A stretch of DNA of 64,000 bases from Bacillota bacterium (GTDB taxonomy: Bacteria; Bacillota; Clostridia; Christensenellales; CAG-138): positions 1-64,000 of the forward strand of contig JAEXEN010000016.1 in assembly GCA_023400985.1 (NCBI GenBank). Reading direction: 5' to 3'. The notes beneath the pieces were generated by a model. It did no database searches and had not been told where the DNA came from. It saw only the letters and a program-made list of their open reading frames with translations. The position numbers and the translations under genes were made by a program. Positions 52,312 through 60,457 of the stretch are shown one piece after another (the first letter of the stretch is position 1; the number at the start of each line of letters is the position of its first letter).

Positions 52312-53361
52312 ATGGAGCAAAACGACCGGCAAAAACAGCGCCGCAAAAAACGCTCGGTGGGCACGAAGATCGCGATCGGAACGGTGCTCGCGCTTTTGGG
52401 TTTACTTCTTATATTGAGCGGTTGGCTTTACAGCATTTATGCCGAGGGCAAGCAAAATCTGAACGACACCGTGCGCGAAACGCCCGAGCCGGACGAACCG
52501 GACATTTCCCCCTCGGAGATGGTCACCGTTTCGCCCGATGAGCTCGGCGTAAACGAAGATCTGGATACGGTGTGGCGAAACATTCTCCTCATCGGGAGCG
52601 ACTCGCGAAACGGAAAAAGTTACGGCCGCTCGGATGCGCTCCTCATCGCCTCGATCAACACGAAGACCGGCGAGGTGAAGCTTACCTCTCTCATGCGCGA
52701 CATTTGGCTTACGATACCGCGCAAGGGCAAGGGAAAGCTCAACGCCGCGCTCGCCTACGGCGGGCCCGCGCTCGCCATAAAGACCGTAAACGAGACGTTT
52801 TCCATGAACATCAAGGAATATATATTTGTGGATTTCGTAGGCTTCCCCTACATCATCGATAAGATCGGCGGCATCGAGGTAAACGTCGAAAAAAAGGAAC
52901 TCACGTACCTCAACGAGACCATCGGCGATCTCAACAAGAAAAACTACCCCAAGGGAACCGACTTCTCCCTTTTGGAGAAATACGGTGAAAATACCCGCCT
53001 TACGGGCATACAGGCGCTCGCCTATGCGCGCATCCGCCACGCCGACAGCGATTTTGAACGCACGCAGCGACAAAGGAACGTGCTGATCGCCATCTTCAAA
53101 AAGGTGAAATCAAAAGGTTTTTCCTTGAACCTCGCCGAAAGCGCGGCGGCGATCCTGCCGAGCGTTGAAACCAATATGAGTCTTTCAGAGCTCATCAAGA
53201 TCGGCGGCAAGATTATCGCAAGCAATCTCGACACATTGGAAGAGCTTCGCATCCCCGTCGACGGCAGCTACAAAAGCGGCACCTACGACGGCGTGTATTC
53301 CATACGTCCGGATTTTGAAGAGAACATCGCTGCACTGCAGAACTTTATTTACGGGGAATGA
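52312..53361 (+). CDS. LCP-family cell-wall polymer ligase (LytR-CpsA-Psr)
   Basis: This protein of about 349 residues has a basic N-terminus, one membrane helix (about 20-44), a Pro/Glu-rich linker and an extracellular LCP domain. The domain carries ILLIGSDSRNGKSYGRSDALL at about 95 (read in pieces), SLMRDIWLTIP, KLNAALAYGG, VDFVGFPYIIDKIGG and YARIRHADSDFERTQRQR with the catalytic arginines. It would attach the polysaccharide made by the divergent operon to peptidoglycan. The ATG at 52312 follows GGAGG by 7 bases. Confidence 0.95.
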   Translation: MEQNDRQKQRRKKRSVGTKIAIGTVLALLGLLLILSGWLYSIYAEGKQNLNDTVRETPEPDEPDISPSEMVTVSPDELGVNEDLDTVWRNILLIGSDSRNGKSYGRSDALLIASINTKTGEVKLTSLMRDIWLTIPRKGKGKLNAALAYGGPALAIKTVNETFSMNIKEYIFVDFVGFPYIIDKIGGIEVNVEKKELTYLNETIGDLNKKNYPKGTDFSLLEKYGENTRLTGIQALAYARIRHADSDFERTQRQRNVLIAIFKKVKSKGFSLNLAESAAAILPSVETNMSLSELIKIGGKIIASNLDTLEELRIPVDGSYKSGTYDGVYSIRPDFEENIAALQNFIYGE

Positions 53362-53402
53362 CGGGAGCCCCTCATGCGGGCGGATATTCCCTATATATTT
53401 TC

Positions 53403-53433
53403 GGCCCCCGCATTCCTCTTGAATGCGGGGGCC
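53403..53433 (+). terminator. Hairpin after the LCP gene
   Basis: GGCCCCCGCATT (53403-53414) pairs perfectly with AATGCGGGGGCC (53422-53433). The T-run after it is poor (TGCTATG), so termination may be partial on the plus strand. Confidence 0.6.
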
Positions 53434-53435
53434 TG

Positions 53436-53455
53436 CTATGTAATACTATACATAG
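53436..53455. promoter_or_regulatory. Inverted repeat before the ABC exporter operon
   Basis: CTATGTA and TACATAG flank a 6-bp spacer, 21 bases before the start of the ATPase gene. It may be an operator. No regulator gene is adjacent, so the assignment is weak. Confidence 0.3.
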
Positions 53456-53476
53456 CGTATATAGGGGGAAACTATA

Positions 53477-54391
53477 ATGGAAAAGGTCATCGAGGTGAAC
53501 GGCCTTAAAAAGAGCTACGGCACTGTGCAGGCCGTGAAGGGCATCGATTTTTATGCCGAGCGCGGCAAGCTGTTCGCGTTTTTAGGTCCCAACGGGGCGG
53601 GAAAGTCCACCACCATCGATATGCTATGTACCATTTTGAACCCCGACGGCGGTTCGGCACTTATCTGCGGCCACGCTTTGGGCAGGGAGGACGCCGCCAT
53701 ACGCGCATCCATCGGCGTGGTGTTTCAAAATAACTTGCTCGATCCCGTTCTGACGGTAAAAGAAAACATACTCACCCGCGGCGCTCTTTACGGCAAGTCC
53801 GGCGCCGCGCTCAAAGACGCCGCGCTTTGGGCCGCCAAGGCAGCCGATGCGACGGATTTTTGGCTCAGGCGCTACGGTGAGCTCTCGGGCGGGCAAAAGC
53901 GCAGGGCGGACATCGCCCGTGCGCTCGTGAACGCACCCGAGGTGCTTTTTCTGGACGAGCCCACCACCGGCCTCGACCCGCAGACGCGCAAAAACGTCTG
54001 GGAGCGCGTGCAGATTTTGCAGAAGAAAACGGGCATGACCGTATTTTTAACCACGCATTATATGGAAGAAGCCGAGGAGGCGGATTATGTGATCGTGATC
54101 GACGACGGCCTTATCGCCGCGCGCGGCACGCCCACAGCCCTTCGCGCGCAGTACGCGAGCGACTTAATAAAGCTTTTCCCGCTCGACGAAGAGGCGCTAA
54201 TTATAGCGCTTCACGAGGCGGATGCCGAATTTACACGCGCGGGCGACAGGCTCGTTGTGCGGATCCCCTGTACCATGGACGCGCTGCCGCTTCTCGAGCG
54301 TGTGAAGCCGTACCTCAAGGGCTTTGAGGTATTGAACGGCACCATGGACGACGCCTTCATCGGCATCACGGGAAAGGAGATACGGGAATGA
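53477..54391 (+). CDS. ABC transporter ATP-binding protein (DrrA type)
   Basis: This 304-residue subunit has Walker A GPNGAGKST at about 39-47, Q-loop VVFQNN, the signature LSGGQKRR at about 137-144, Walker B VLFLDEPTTGLDP, and TTHYMEEAE. The C-terminal extension is of the DrrA (daunorubicin resistance) type. It drives the permease encoded next, with a 4-base overlap. The exported substrate is unknown. GGGGGA precedes the ATG. Confidence 0.93.
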   Translation: MEKVIEVNGLKKSYGTVQAVKGIDFYAERGKLFAFLGPNGAGKSTTIDMLCTILNPDGGSALICGHALGREDAAIRASIGVVFQNNLLDPVLTVKENILTRGALYGKSGAALKDAALWAAKAADATDFWLRRYGELSGGQKRRADIARALVNAPEVLFLDEPTTGLDPQTRKNVWERVQILQKKTGMTVFLTTHYMEEAEEADYVIVIDDGLIAARGTPTALRAQYASDLIKLFPLDEEALIIALHEADAEFTRAGDRLVVRIPCTMDALPLLERVKPYLKGFEVLNGTMDDAFIGITGKEIRE

Positions 54392-55242
54392 GAGCGTTGA
54401 TATTGCGCGACTTGCGCGTATACTTCCGCGACCGGCTTTCGGTCTTCTTTTCGCTGCTTTCGGTGATCCTTACGTTCCTTTTGTACATGCTCTTTTTAGG
54501 CGACGTGTGGTCGGATGGATTGCCGGATGTGGAGGGCGCGCGCGCTATGATGGATAGTTGGATCATGGCGGGACTGCTTTCGATCGCCTCGGTCACCACC
54601 ACGCTCAGCGCGGCGAGCACCATGGTGGACGACCGCACGCGAAAGATCAGCAAGGACTTTGAGGCCTCCCCCATCTCCCGCACAGGCCTTGCGGGAAGCT
54701 ACATTCTTTCGTCGTTTTTGGTGGGCGTGCTGATGACGCTTATCCAACTCGTTCTGGCGGAGGTCTACATCGTGTTCAGAGGCGGCGAGCTTTTGAGCCT
54801 TCTCGCCTTTTTGAAGATGTTCGGACTCATCCTTTTAAGCGTGCTCGGCAGCACCACGTTTTTCATCTTCCTGTTCACGCTTCTCAAAACCAACGCCGCG
54901 GTCAGCACGGCGGGCACGCTCGTAGGCACGCTCATCGGCTTTTTAACGGGCATCTACATTCCTATAGGCGAACTGCCCGAGGCCGTGCAGAGCGTCGTCA
55001 AGGTGCTTCCTGTCTCCCATACTGCCGGTTTGATGCGGCAGGTGATGATGGAAAAGCCGCTTGAAACAGTGTTTGCAGGTGCGCCGCAAGAGATCGTGAA
55101 CGAAACGCTGGAAGGCTTCGGCCTGCGGTTTTCCATAAACGGCAGCGTGATCCCGGTTCATGTAAGCGTGATTTTAATCGCGACCTCGGCCATCGTGTTC
55201 TTTTTCCTGTGCGCATGGCGCATGACGAAAAAAGAAAAATAG
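54388..55242 (+). CDS. ABC-2 type transporter permease (DrrB type)
   Basis: This 284-residue membrane protein has an N-terminal cytoplasmic RDLRVYFRDRLS segment and six membrane helices, with a long hydrophilic loop before the last. The conserved GTLIGFLTGIYIPIGELPEAV stretch at about 180-200 is the ABC-2 signature. It pairs with the DrrA-like ATPase. The next gene, Fpg-like, starts 13 bases later and may be co-transcribed although it has no obvious link to export. Confidence 0.92.
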   Translation: MRALILRDLRVYFRDRLSVFFSLLSVILTFLLYMLFLGDVWSDGLPDVEGARAMMDSWIMAGLLSIASVTTTLSAASTMVDDRTRKISKDFEASPISRTGLAGSYILSSFLVGVLMTLIQLVLAEVYIVFRGGELLSLLAFLKMFGLILLSVLGSTTFFIFLFTLLKTNAAVSTAGTLVGTLIGFLTGIYIPIGELPEAVQSVVKVLPVSHTAGLMRQVMMEKPLETVFAGAPQEIVNETLEGFGLRFSINGSVIPVHVSVILIATSAIVFFFLCAWRMTKKEK

Positions 55243-55255
55243 ATCGGAGACGCTT

Positions 55256-56077
55256 ATGCTCGAACTACCGGAAAGCCATGTTTTCTCCGCGCAGCTCAAT
55301 GCAGTGCTTGCGGGCAGGACCATCGTTTCCTGCCTTGCTAACTCCACGCCGCACGGCTTCGCTTTCTATGCGGGCGACCCTGCGCTTTATCCGCTGATGC
55401 TTAATGGCAAAAAGGTCCTTTCCGTTTCGCCCTCCGGCGGACTTATCGAGTTCGATCTCTCTGAGCTCGCGCTTACGCTGGGCGACGGCGTAACGCCGAA
55501 ATACTTTGCGCCCGGTGAAAAGCCGCCAAATAAGCACCAGCTCCTCCTTGCGTTTGACGACGGCGCCTCTTTAAGCTGCACCATACAGATGTACGGCGGC
55601 ATGTACGCGTTCATGAAGGATACCTACGACAATTTCTACTACCGCGTTACCAAGAAAAAACCCTCCCCTCTTACCGAGGCATTCGACCGCGCGTATTTCG
55701 ACGGCCTTTTTTCTTCTATCAAGCCCACGTTGAGCCTTAAGGCCTTTCTTGCCACAGAGCAAAGGATACCTGGCCTGGGCAACGGCGTTTTGCAGGATAT
55801 ACTTTTCAACGCCCGTCTTTCCCCCAAGGCCAAGCTGAATGCGCTTACCGACGCGCAAAAGGAGCTTTTGTTTACGAGTATAAAGCGCACGCTTGCCGCC
55901 ATGACCGGCGAAGGCGGGCGCGACACCGAAAAGGACGTATTCGGCAGCTCCGGCGGCTATAAAACCATCCTGTCAAAAAACACATGGCATTACCAATGCC
56001 CGCGCTGCGGCGGCGTAATCGTGCGCGAGGCTTACATGGGCGGCAACGTGTATTATTGCGCGGACTGCCAGAGGTAG
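55256..56077 (+). CDS. Fpg/Nei-family DNA glycosylase-like protein lacking the N-terminal proline
   Basis: This 273-residue protein has the Fpg/Nei layout: an N-terminal beta sandwich, an H2TH region (FLATEQRIPGLGNGVLQDILF at about 164-184, read in pieces) and a C-terminal zinc finger CPRCGG...CADC. It begins MLELPES, where active enzymes have MPELPE, so the nucleophilic proline after Met is Leu. GGAG lies 6 bases before this ATG, so the start is secure. It may be a divergent or inactive branch of the family. Confidence 0.85.
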   Translation: MLELPESHVFSAQLNAVLAGRTIVSCLANSTPHGFAFYAGDPALYPLMLNGKKVLSVSPSGGLIEFDLSELALTLGDGVTPKYFAPGEKPPNKHQLLLAFDDGASLSCTIQMYGGMYAFMKDTYDNFYYRVTKKKPSPLTEAFDRAYFDGLFSSIKPTLSLKAFLATEQRIPGLGNGVLQDILFNARLSPKAKLNALTDAQKELLFTSIKRTLAAMTGEGGRDTEKDVFGSSGGYKTILSKNTWHYQCPRCGGVIVREAYMGGNVYYCADCQR

Positions 56078-56082
56078 TTTCG

Positions 56083-56631
56083 ATGGGCACTATGCGGATC
56101 GTCAATATGACGGAATTCAACGAAAAGCAGCTTACGGAGGCGGCCGATATCCTCTGCAAAAGCTTGCCCGAGGGTTGGCCCACGTTGGAAGAGGCGCGGG
56201 AGGAAATACGCGAACGGCTGATTCCCGAAAACACGCTGCTCGCGGCGGTCGAAAGCGGCGCTGTGCTTGGCTTCGGTGGTATTCTGCCGGGCTACGGCGG
56301 CAATGTATACGAGCTTCACCCGCTCGCGGTGCGCGAAGACATGCGCAAAAAAGGCATCGGAACGGCCATCGTGCACGCGCTCGAGGATGCGGCGCGACAA
56401 AAGGGTGCTTGCACGCTTTGGCTGGGCGCGGACGACGAGAAGAAAAACGGAGAAACCTCTCTCGCTAACGTCGATCTTTTTGATAACCTGCCCGCTCGCA
56501 TCAAAAGCTTCGGAGCGGGTACGCATCAAAGCGCATTCTATTTAAAACTCGGCTTTCAGATCATAGGCGTAATGCCCGACGCGAACGGCAAAGGCAAGCC
56601 GGATATCTATATGGGGAAACGGTTAAGGTAA
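56083..56631 (+). CDS. GNAT acetyltransferase, AAC(6')-like
   Basis: This protein of about 182 residues has the GNAT fold with the acetyl-CoA loop REDMRKKGIGTAIVHALE at about 86-103. Downstream motifs LWLGADDEKKNGETSL, AFYLKLGF and GVMPDANGKGKPDIYMGKR (about 163-181) resemble aminoglycoside 6'-N-acetyltransferases. That makes an antibiotic-modifying enzyme possible; the sequence alone does not prove resistance. The ATG at 56083 follows GAGG by 8 bases and lies 5 bases after the Fpg-like gene. Confidence 0.85.
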   Translation: MGTMRIVNMTEFNEKQLTEAADILCKSLPEGWPTLEEAREEIRERLIPENTLLAAVESGAVLGFGGILPGYGGNVYELHPLAVREDMRKKGIGTAIVHALEDAARQKGACTLWLGADDEKKNGETSLANVDLFDNLPARIKSFGAGTHQSAFYLKLGFQIIGVMPDANGKGKPDIYMGKRLR

Positions 56632-56639
56632 CGGAAGCC

Positions 56640-57090
56640 GAAAAAACGGCGGAAATGCAAAGTACGTGCCGAACCTTTATCGATAGCTCCGGGGGATTCT
56701 TGGCTTACGCTCAGAATGACCGGAAACTCGAAGGTTCGCCCAAAGGAAAATGCCCCGGGAACAATCCCGAGGCATCTGTTTTAAGCATCCGCCCCTGCAA
56801 TGCAACGTTACATCGTATGCATCCGCCTCTTTGCGGAACGGCCAAAGCCGTTCCGGGGATCCGGAGGCCGAGCCCCCGAAACCCAGAAGGATTATTAAGG
56901 GGCCGCGGCCCCTTAATTTATTCCGGCTTCGGCGGCATGTACACGTCCGGCGAAGCCGGAGCCCTTCGGGTCAAGGCCTGCGGCCTTGCGTGCCGAAACG
57001 GATGAAAGGCGTAGCCTTTCGTTCCTTTCACAGCCGCCGCCCGGGAGGGCCCGCAGGCTCGACAGGCGGCTGTGCAAAACCCCAAACTCA
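56640..57090. repeat. Hairpin-dense non-coding stretch with REP-like unit
   Basis: This region holds a GATTCTT...CTCAGAATGAC repeat (56693-56722), a hairpin TGCCCCGGGA/TCCCGAGGCA, GGAACGGC/GCCGTTCC, a perfect 24-bp palindrome (56894-56917, centre GGCCGCGGCC), a REP-like unit (56944-56992) and CACAGCCGCC/GGCGGCTGTG. No coding region is supported. Confidence 0.65.
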
Positions 57091-57119
57091 AAGAAGTGAC
57101 CCGAAGGTCACTTCTTTGA
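57089..57119. terminator. Terminator between the repeat stretch and the CAP gene
   Basis: CAAAGAAGTGACC (57089-57101) pairs perfectly with GGTCACTTCTTTG (57106-57118) around CGAA. It ends the minus-strand CAP-protein transcript and can act in both directions. Confidence 0.75.
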
Positions 57120-57125
57120 AAGGCA

Positions 57126-58202
57126 TTAGCCTATAAACTCCTGCGTCCAGTAGTTACCGCTCGCCACGTATCCAACGCCGATGGTGGTGTAGCTTGCGTT
57201 GAGGATGTTCGCCCTATGGCCCGAGGAGTTCATCCATGCGTTCATAACGGCCTGCGGCGAGGAATAGCCCATGGCAATATTCTCCCCCGCGGTACGGTAC
57301 GAGATGCCGAAGGTTTTCATCATGTCGAACGGAGAGCCGTAGGTCGGGCTCGTATGCGAGAAATAGTGGTTATCGTGCATGTCCTGCGACTTGAGCCTTG
57401 CCACGTCCGAAAGCTTAGAGCTGAGGGTGAGAGGCCCTAAGCCGTTGAGCGCGCGCTGCTCGTTCACAAGCTCCACGACCTGTTCCTCATAAGAGAGGTT
57501 GTCGCTGCCCGAGGGGAGCGTCGGCTTTACCGTAGCGGTAGGCGCGGCGGTCGGCTTCACCGTAGCCGCAGGCGTTTCCGTTATGACGGGCGTCGCGGTG
57601 GGCTTTGCCGTGGGAGCCGCTGTCGCCGTAGGCGCGGCGGTCGGCTTTTCGGTAGCCGCGGGCGTTTCAACAGGCTTGTCCGTAGCGACGGGGGTCGATG
57701 TTACGACGGGCGTCGCAGTCGGCTTTACGGTGTTGAAGCAGTTCGTGTTCGCGATAAGCTTCTTCAAAAGCTCGTTGATCGAAGCGCTCAGCTTGGAATT
57801 TGTGCAGCCTGAACCGGTGATCACGGATTCGGCGACGTTGTTCCCGGAAGACAGCTGATCTTTGAGCGCTTCAAGCGCGTTTTTCGCGCTGCTTACGCTG
57901 TTGGCCGTTGTGCCTGTGCAATTGCTGTTGCTATTGCATACGTTGTTAATCACACAACTGCCGGCATTCTTGCAGGCGGCGCCGTTCAGACAATCGTTTG
58001 CGGCAGTGTTGCAGCCGTTTCCGCTGCAGATAAGGTTCAGTCCGGCACCGCTGCCGCAGTTTTGAAGCGTCTCAATGAGGTCGCTTACATCCATGCGGAC
58101 TTGCGTGCCCGTCGGGCAATACGCATTAGGTGCGGCGTAGGCGACCGAGGAAATTCCCAAAAGGAGTACGGCTGCCATGACCGCGATGATTTTTTTCTTC
58201 AT
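57126..58202 (-). CDS. Secreted CAP-domain protein with Cys-rich N-terminal domain
   Basis: This protein of about 358 residues has a signal peptide at about 1-23. A Cys-rich segment with about a dozen Cys follows (about 25-160; CNTAAND, CVINNVCNSNSNC), then a Thr/Pro/Ala linker with repeated TAAPTATxKPT units (about 165-240). A C-terminal CAP/SCP domain closes the protein (VVELVNEQRALNGLGPL, HNHYFSH-like DNHYFSHTSP, AGENIAMGY, SSGHRANILN, GVGYVASGNYWTQEF). The CAP domain is of the YkwD type; its activity is unknown. I chose the ATG at 58202 behind AGGAGGTG at 7 bases. It stands alone on its strand. Confidence 0.9.
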   Translation of the reverse strand: MKKKIIAVMAAVLLLGISSVAYAAPNAYCPTGTQVRMDVSDLIETLQNCGSGAGLNLICSGNGCNTAANDCLNGAACKNAGSCVINNVCNSNSNCTGTTANSVSSAKNALEALKDQLSSGNNVAESVITGSGCTNSKLSASINELLKKLIANTNCFNTVKPTATPVVTSTPVATDKPVETPAATEKPTAAPTATAAPTAKPTATPVITETPAATVKPTAAPTATVKPTLPSGSDNLSYEEQVVELVNEQRALNGLGPLTLSSKLSDVARLKSQDMHDNHYFSHTSPTYGSPFDMMKTFGISYRTAGENIAMGYSSPQAVMNAWMNSSGHRANILNASYTTIGVGYVASGNYWTQEFIG

Positions 58203-58542
58203 GGTTTTCACCTCCTACGGCCCATTCTACGGGCTGAAAATGCAAAAAAATAGCTGTAAATGCTTCCATACATGGTTTCAACGTCCAGAAAACGGGACCT
58301 TTTTGCACATTGCGACGGCAAGCCTTGGAATTTTTGTACTGTAAAAAAAACCGTATCCCTCTTTTGAAATACAGATAGGCGCTTAGAAAACGCCGTTTTC
58401 CCTCGAAGGTGCAAATTTGGAAAAGGACGGAAAAAATCCACTTTCGCAAAAAGTTCCGATGTAATTTCAGGTAAAATTGCCATTTCTTATGTTTGTCAGA
58501 CATCGTCTTCGTATCGTTCACGCAATTGCCGCTTTTCAACCG
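58203..58542. other. Intergenic region between the CAP gene and the TetR gene
   Basis: AT-rich patches and small inverted repeats occur here, and the divergent genes on either side imply promoters. Apart from the TetR promoter at its right end I see no gene or RNA that I can name. Confidence 0.4.
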
Positions 58543-58571
58543 TTGAAATTTAGTCAACTGTCCAATATACT
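58543..58571 (+). promoter_or_regulatory. Promoter of the TetR gene
   Basis: TTGAAA (58543-58548), a 17-base spacer and TATACT (58566-58571) match the sigma-A consensus at 5 of 6 positions in each box. Transcription would start about 35 bases before the ATG. Confidence 0.65.
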
Positions 58572-58614
58572 ATAGATATAGAAACTATGATCGATTTCTT
58601 CAGGAGGCGTATAT

Positions 58615-59199
58615 ATGGGCAATTCGAACGACAGACGCGTGCGCAAAACCAAGGCGCTGATACGCCGGTCGCTTACGGAACTGTTGAAAACCAAGGAACT
58701 CAACGACATTTCCGTGAGCGAGCTTACGAAGCTATCCGACATCAGCCGCGGCACTTTCTATTTGCATTATAAGAACGTATTCGATCTGTTCGAGCAGACG
58801 GAAGACGAGCTTGTGGAGGATGTCGGCACGATCTTATTCAGCCACCGCAGCGACGCGCAGTGGCTTTCCGCGCCGACGCTTATCGATTTGTTCCGCTATG
58901 TCGCCTCCAATGCGGAGATATTCGCCGCGATGCTCCGCGTGAAGGAAACGGAGTTTTTCAAAAAGCTCACCACGCAGCTCAAGCCGCAGACGCAAGAGGA
59001 ATGGCGCATGCTTTTGCCGGGCGCGGAGGAGGGCATGTTTGAATATTGTTACGCATTCGTCGCAAGCGGCTGTGCGGCGCTCATGAAGCTCTGGTTCGAA
59101 TCCGGCATGCAGGAAACCCCGGAAGTGATCGCCGATTTTGCGCGCAGGCTGATCGACAATCTGCTCGCTGTCGCCTCAAATGTGAAAAACCCGATATGA
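58615..59199 (+). CDS. TetR/AcrR-family transcriptional regulator
   Basis: This 194-residue protein has an N-terminal helix-turn-helix (about 8-55; KALIRRSLTELLKTKELNDISV then LSDISRGTFYLHYKN, the TetR signature). A helical ligand-binding C-terminal domain resembles the TetR_C_8 group of DhaS-like proteins. AGGAGG lies about 8 bases before the ATG. It is monocistronic and ends at a terminator. No divergent or downstream target is obvious, so its regulon lies elsewhere or includes the CAP gene. Confidence 0.9.
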   Translation: MGNSNDRRVRKTKALIRRSLTELLKTKELNDISVSELTKLSDISRGTFYLHYKNVFDLFEQTEDELVEDVGTILFSHRSDAQWLSAPTLIDLFRYVASNAEIFAAMLRVKETEFFKKLTTQLKPQTQEEWRMLLPGAEEGMFEYCYAFVASGCAALMKLWFESGMQETPEVIADFARRLIDNLLAVASNVKNPI

Positions 59200-59226
59200 G
59201 CGATGGCTTATTATGAAATAATATAA

Positions 59227-59255
59227 TAATGGAGTTTCCGTTGGAAACTCCATTA
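59227..59255 (+). terminator. Terminator after the TetR gene
   Basis: TAATGGAGTTTCC (59227-59239) pairs perfectly with GGAAACTCCATTA (59243-59255), followed by ATTTCT. Confidence 0.75.
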
Positions 59256-59309
59256 ATTTCTACGGAGCTTCGGGAGCCGCTGCCCCTGACAGCTCTATTT
59301 TGACTTTGA

Positions 59310-59620
59310 CGACATGCGCGTCCGGCGAAGCCGGAGCCCTTCGGGCCAAGGCCTATGGCCTTGCGTGGGCAGGGAGCCTGCGGCCTCGCGTGTGCCAAGG
59401 GCTGCGGCTTTGCGTGCGTCAAAACGAAGGTCGCGTTTGTGTCCCGAAGGGCCAAACGCATAGCGCCTTGCTGAAGTACTGGAAATTCAAGAATTTCCAG
59501 TAAATGAAAACCGGAGATTTTCATTCCTTTCATGGTTTTGTAACCGTATCGCAGATGCAGCAAAACCGTGAAAAACCCGCCGCAGCGACCTCGCGGAAAT
59601 GGCGTGGCCATTTTCGCGAA
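59310..59620. repeat. REP-like unit and hairpins between the TetR and DegV genes
   Basis: A REP-like unit (59319-59370) with TCCGGC/GCCGGA and AAGGCC/GGCCTT stems is followed by a GCCTGCGGC unit. A CTGGAAATTC/GAATTTCCAG palindrome lies at about 59480-59502, and a CGCGGAAATGGC/GCCATTTTCGCG hairpin at about 59593-59618 may end the DegV transcript. I find no coding region. Confidence 0.6.
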
Positions 59621-59629
59621 AGCGAAGCG

Positions 59630-60457
59630 CTAGAATGCCAGTACGACGCCGCCTTCGTTTGCATACATCGAGCTTGCACAGCTCGTGGGGAGCACCAAGA
59701 CCTCGCGGAAACGGTAGCGCTCGCTTATCGCGTCCGCGAGCTTTTGCGCGAGCGGCAAATTGTTGCAGTGGGAAATGACCGCGCTCTCCCCCTCGGTATT
59801 CTTGCCGCTTTGCTCCACGGTATCGGCGAGCTTTTGAAGCACTTGTTTTTCGCCGCGCGCATAGGAGAAAAACGCGATGTTGCCATCGCCGTCGGAACCC
59901 ATCAAAAGCTTAATGCCCAGGATGGACACAAGCCTTTCGGTGATGCGGTGAAGACGTCCGTTCTTTTGTAGGTTTGCCAGATTTTCCAGCACGAAATAGG
60001 TCTTCATATCCTTGATGAAGCTTTCCATCGCACCGATGAGGTTCACGCGCTCCACGCCCTGCTTAAGCAGGTCATAGAGCTTTCGCACCACGAGCGCCTC
60101 GCCCGCGGACGCGCTTTTGGAATCGAATACATGCACGGCCGCCCCCTCGGCTTCCGCAAGCTCCCTGCCCGTCATGGCGCTCCCATAGGAGCCGGAAAGG
60201 TTGGAGGAGACCGTTACGGCGTAAGATTCCTTCGCCTCCGTAAAGGCATCGAAATACATACCCGGCGGAGGGCAGGAGGAGGTGATTTTCTGCGCCGCAC
60301 GCATGTCGTCAAGGAAGCTCCGCTTGTCGAGCTTGCCGTTATCCTCATAGCTTTTGCCGTCGAGATGCAAAAAGATGGGGACGATTTTCGCTTCGTACAG
60401 CGCGCAGAGCTGCTCGTTCAAATCGCTCAGGCTGTCGGCAATGATTTTGATCGACAT
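59630..60457 (-). CDS. DegV-family fatty-acid-binding protein
   Basis: This protein of about 275 residues begins SIKIIADSLSDLN and has the DegV hallmarks TSSCPPPGMYFDAF at about 79-92 and SSNLSGSYGSA at about 103-113. The C-terminal half carries VLENLANLQKNGRL and LGIKLLMGSDGDG. DegV/FakB proteins bind fatty acids and can present them to a FakA kinase, which is not seen in this window. The ATG at 60457 follows GGAGAA by 7 bases, so the longer N-terminus is rejected. Confidence 0.92.
   Translation of the reverse strand: MSIKIIADSLSDLNEQLCALYEAKIVPIFLHLDGKSYEDNGKLDKRSFLDDMRAAQKITSSCPPPGMYFDAFTEAKESYAVTVSSNLSGSYGSAMTGRELAEAEGAAVHVFDSKSASAGEALVVRKLYDLLKQGVERVNLIGAMESFIKDMKTYFVLENLANLQKNGRLHRITERLVSILGIKLLMGSDGDGNIAFFSYARGEKQVLQKLADTVEQSGKNTEGESAVISHCNNLPLAQKLADAISERYRFREVLVLPTSCASSMYANEGGVVLAF

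Noticed and set aside
57500..57730. Tandem DNA repeat suggestive of a regulatory or CRISPR-like array.
   Set aside because: The repetition is explained by the Thr-Pro-Ala linker of the CAP protein; no spacers of constant length exist. No CRISPR array was seen anywhere.
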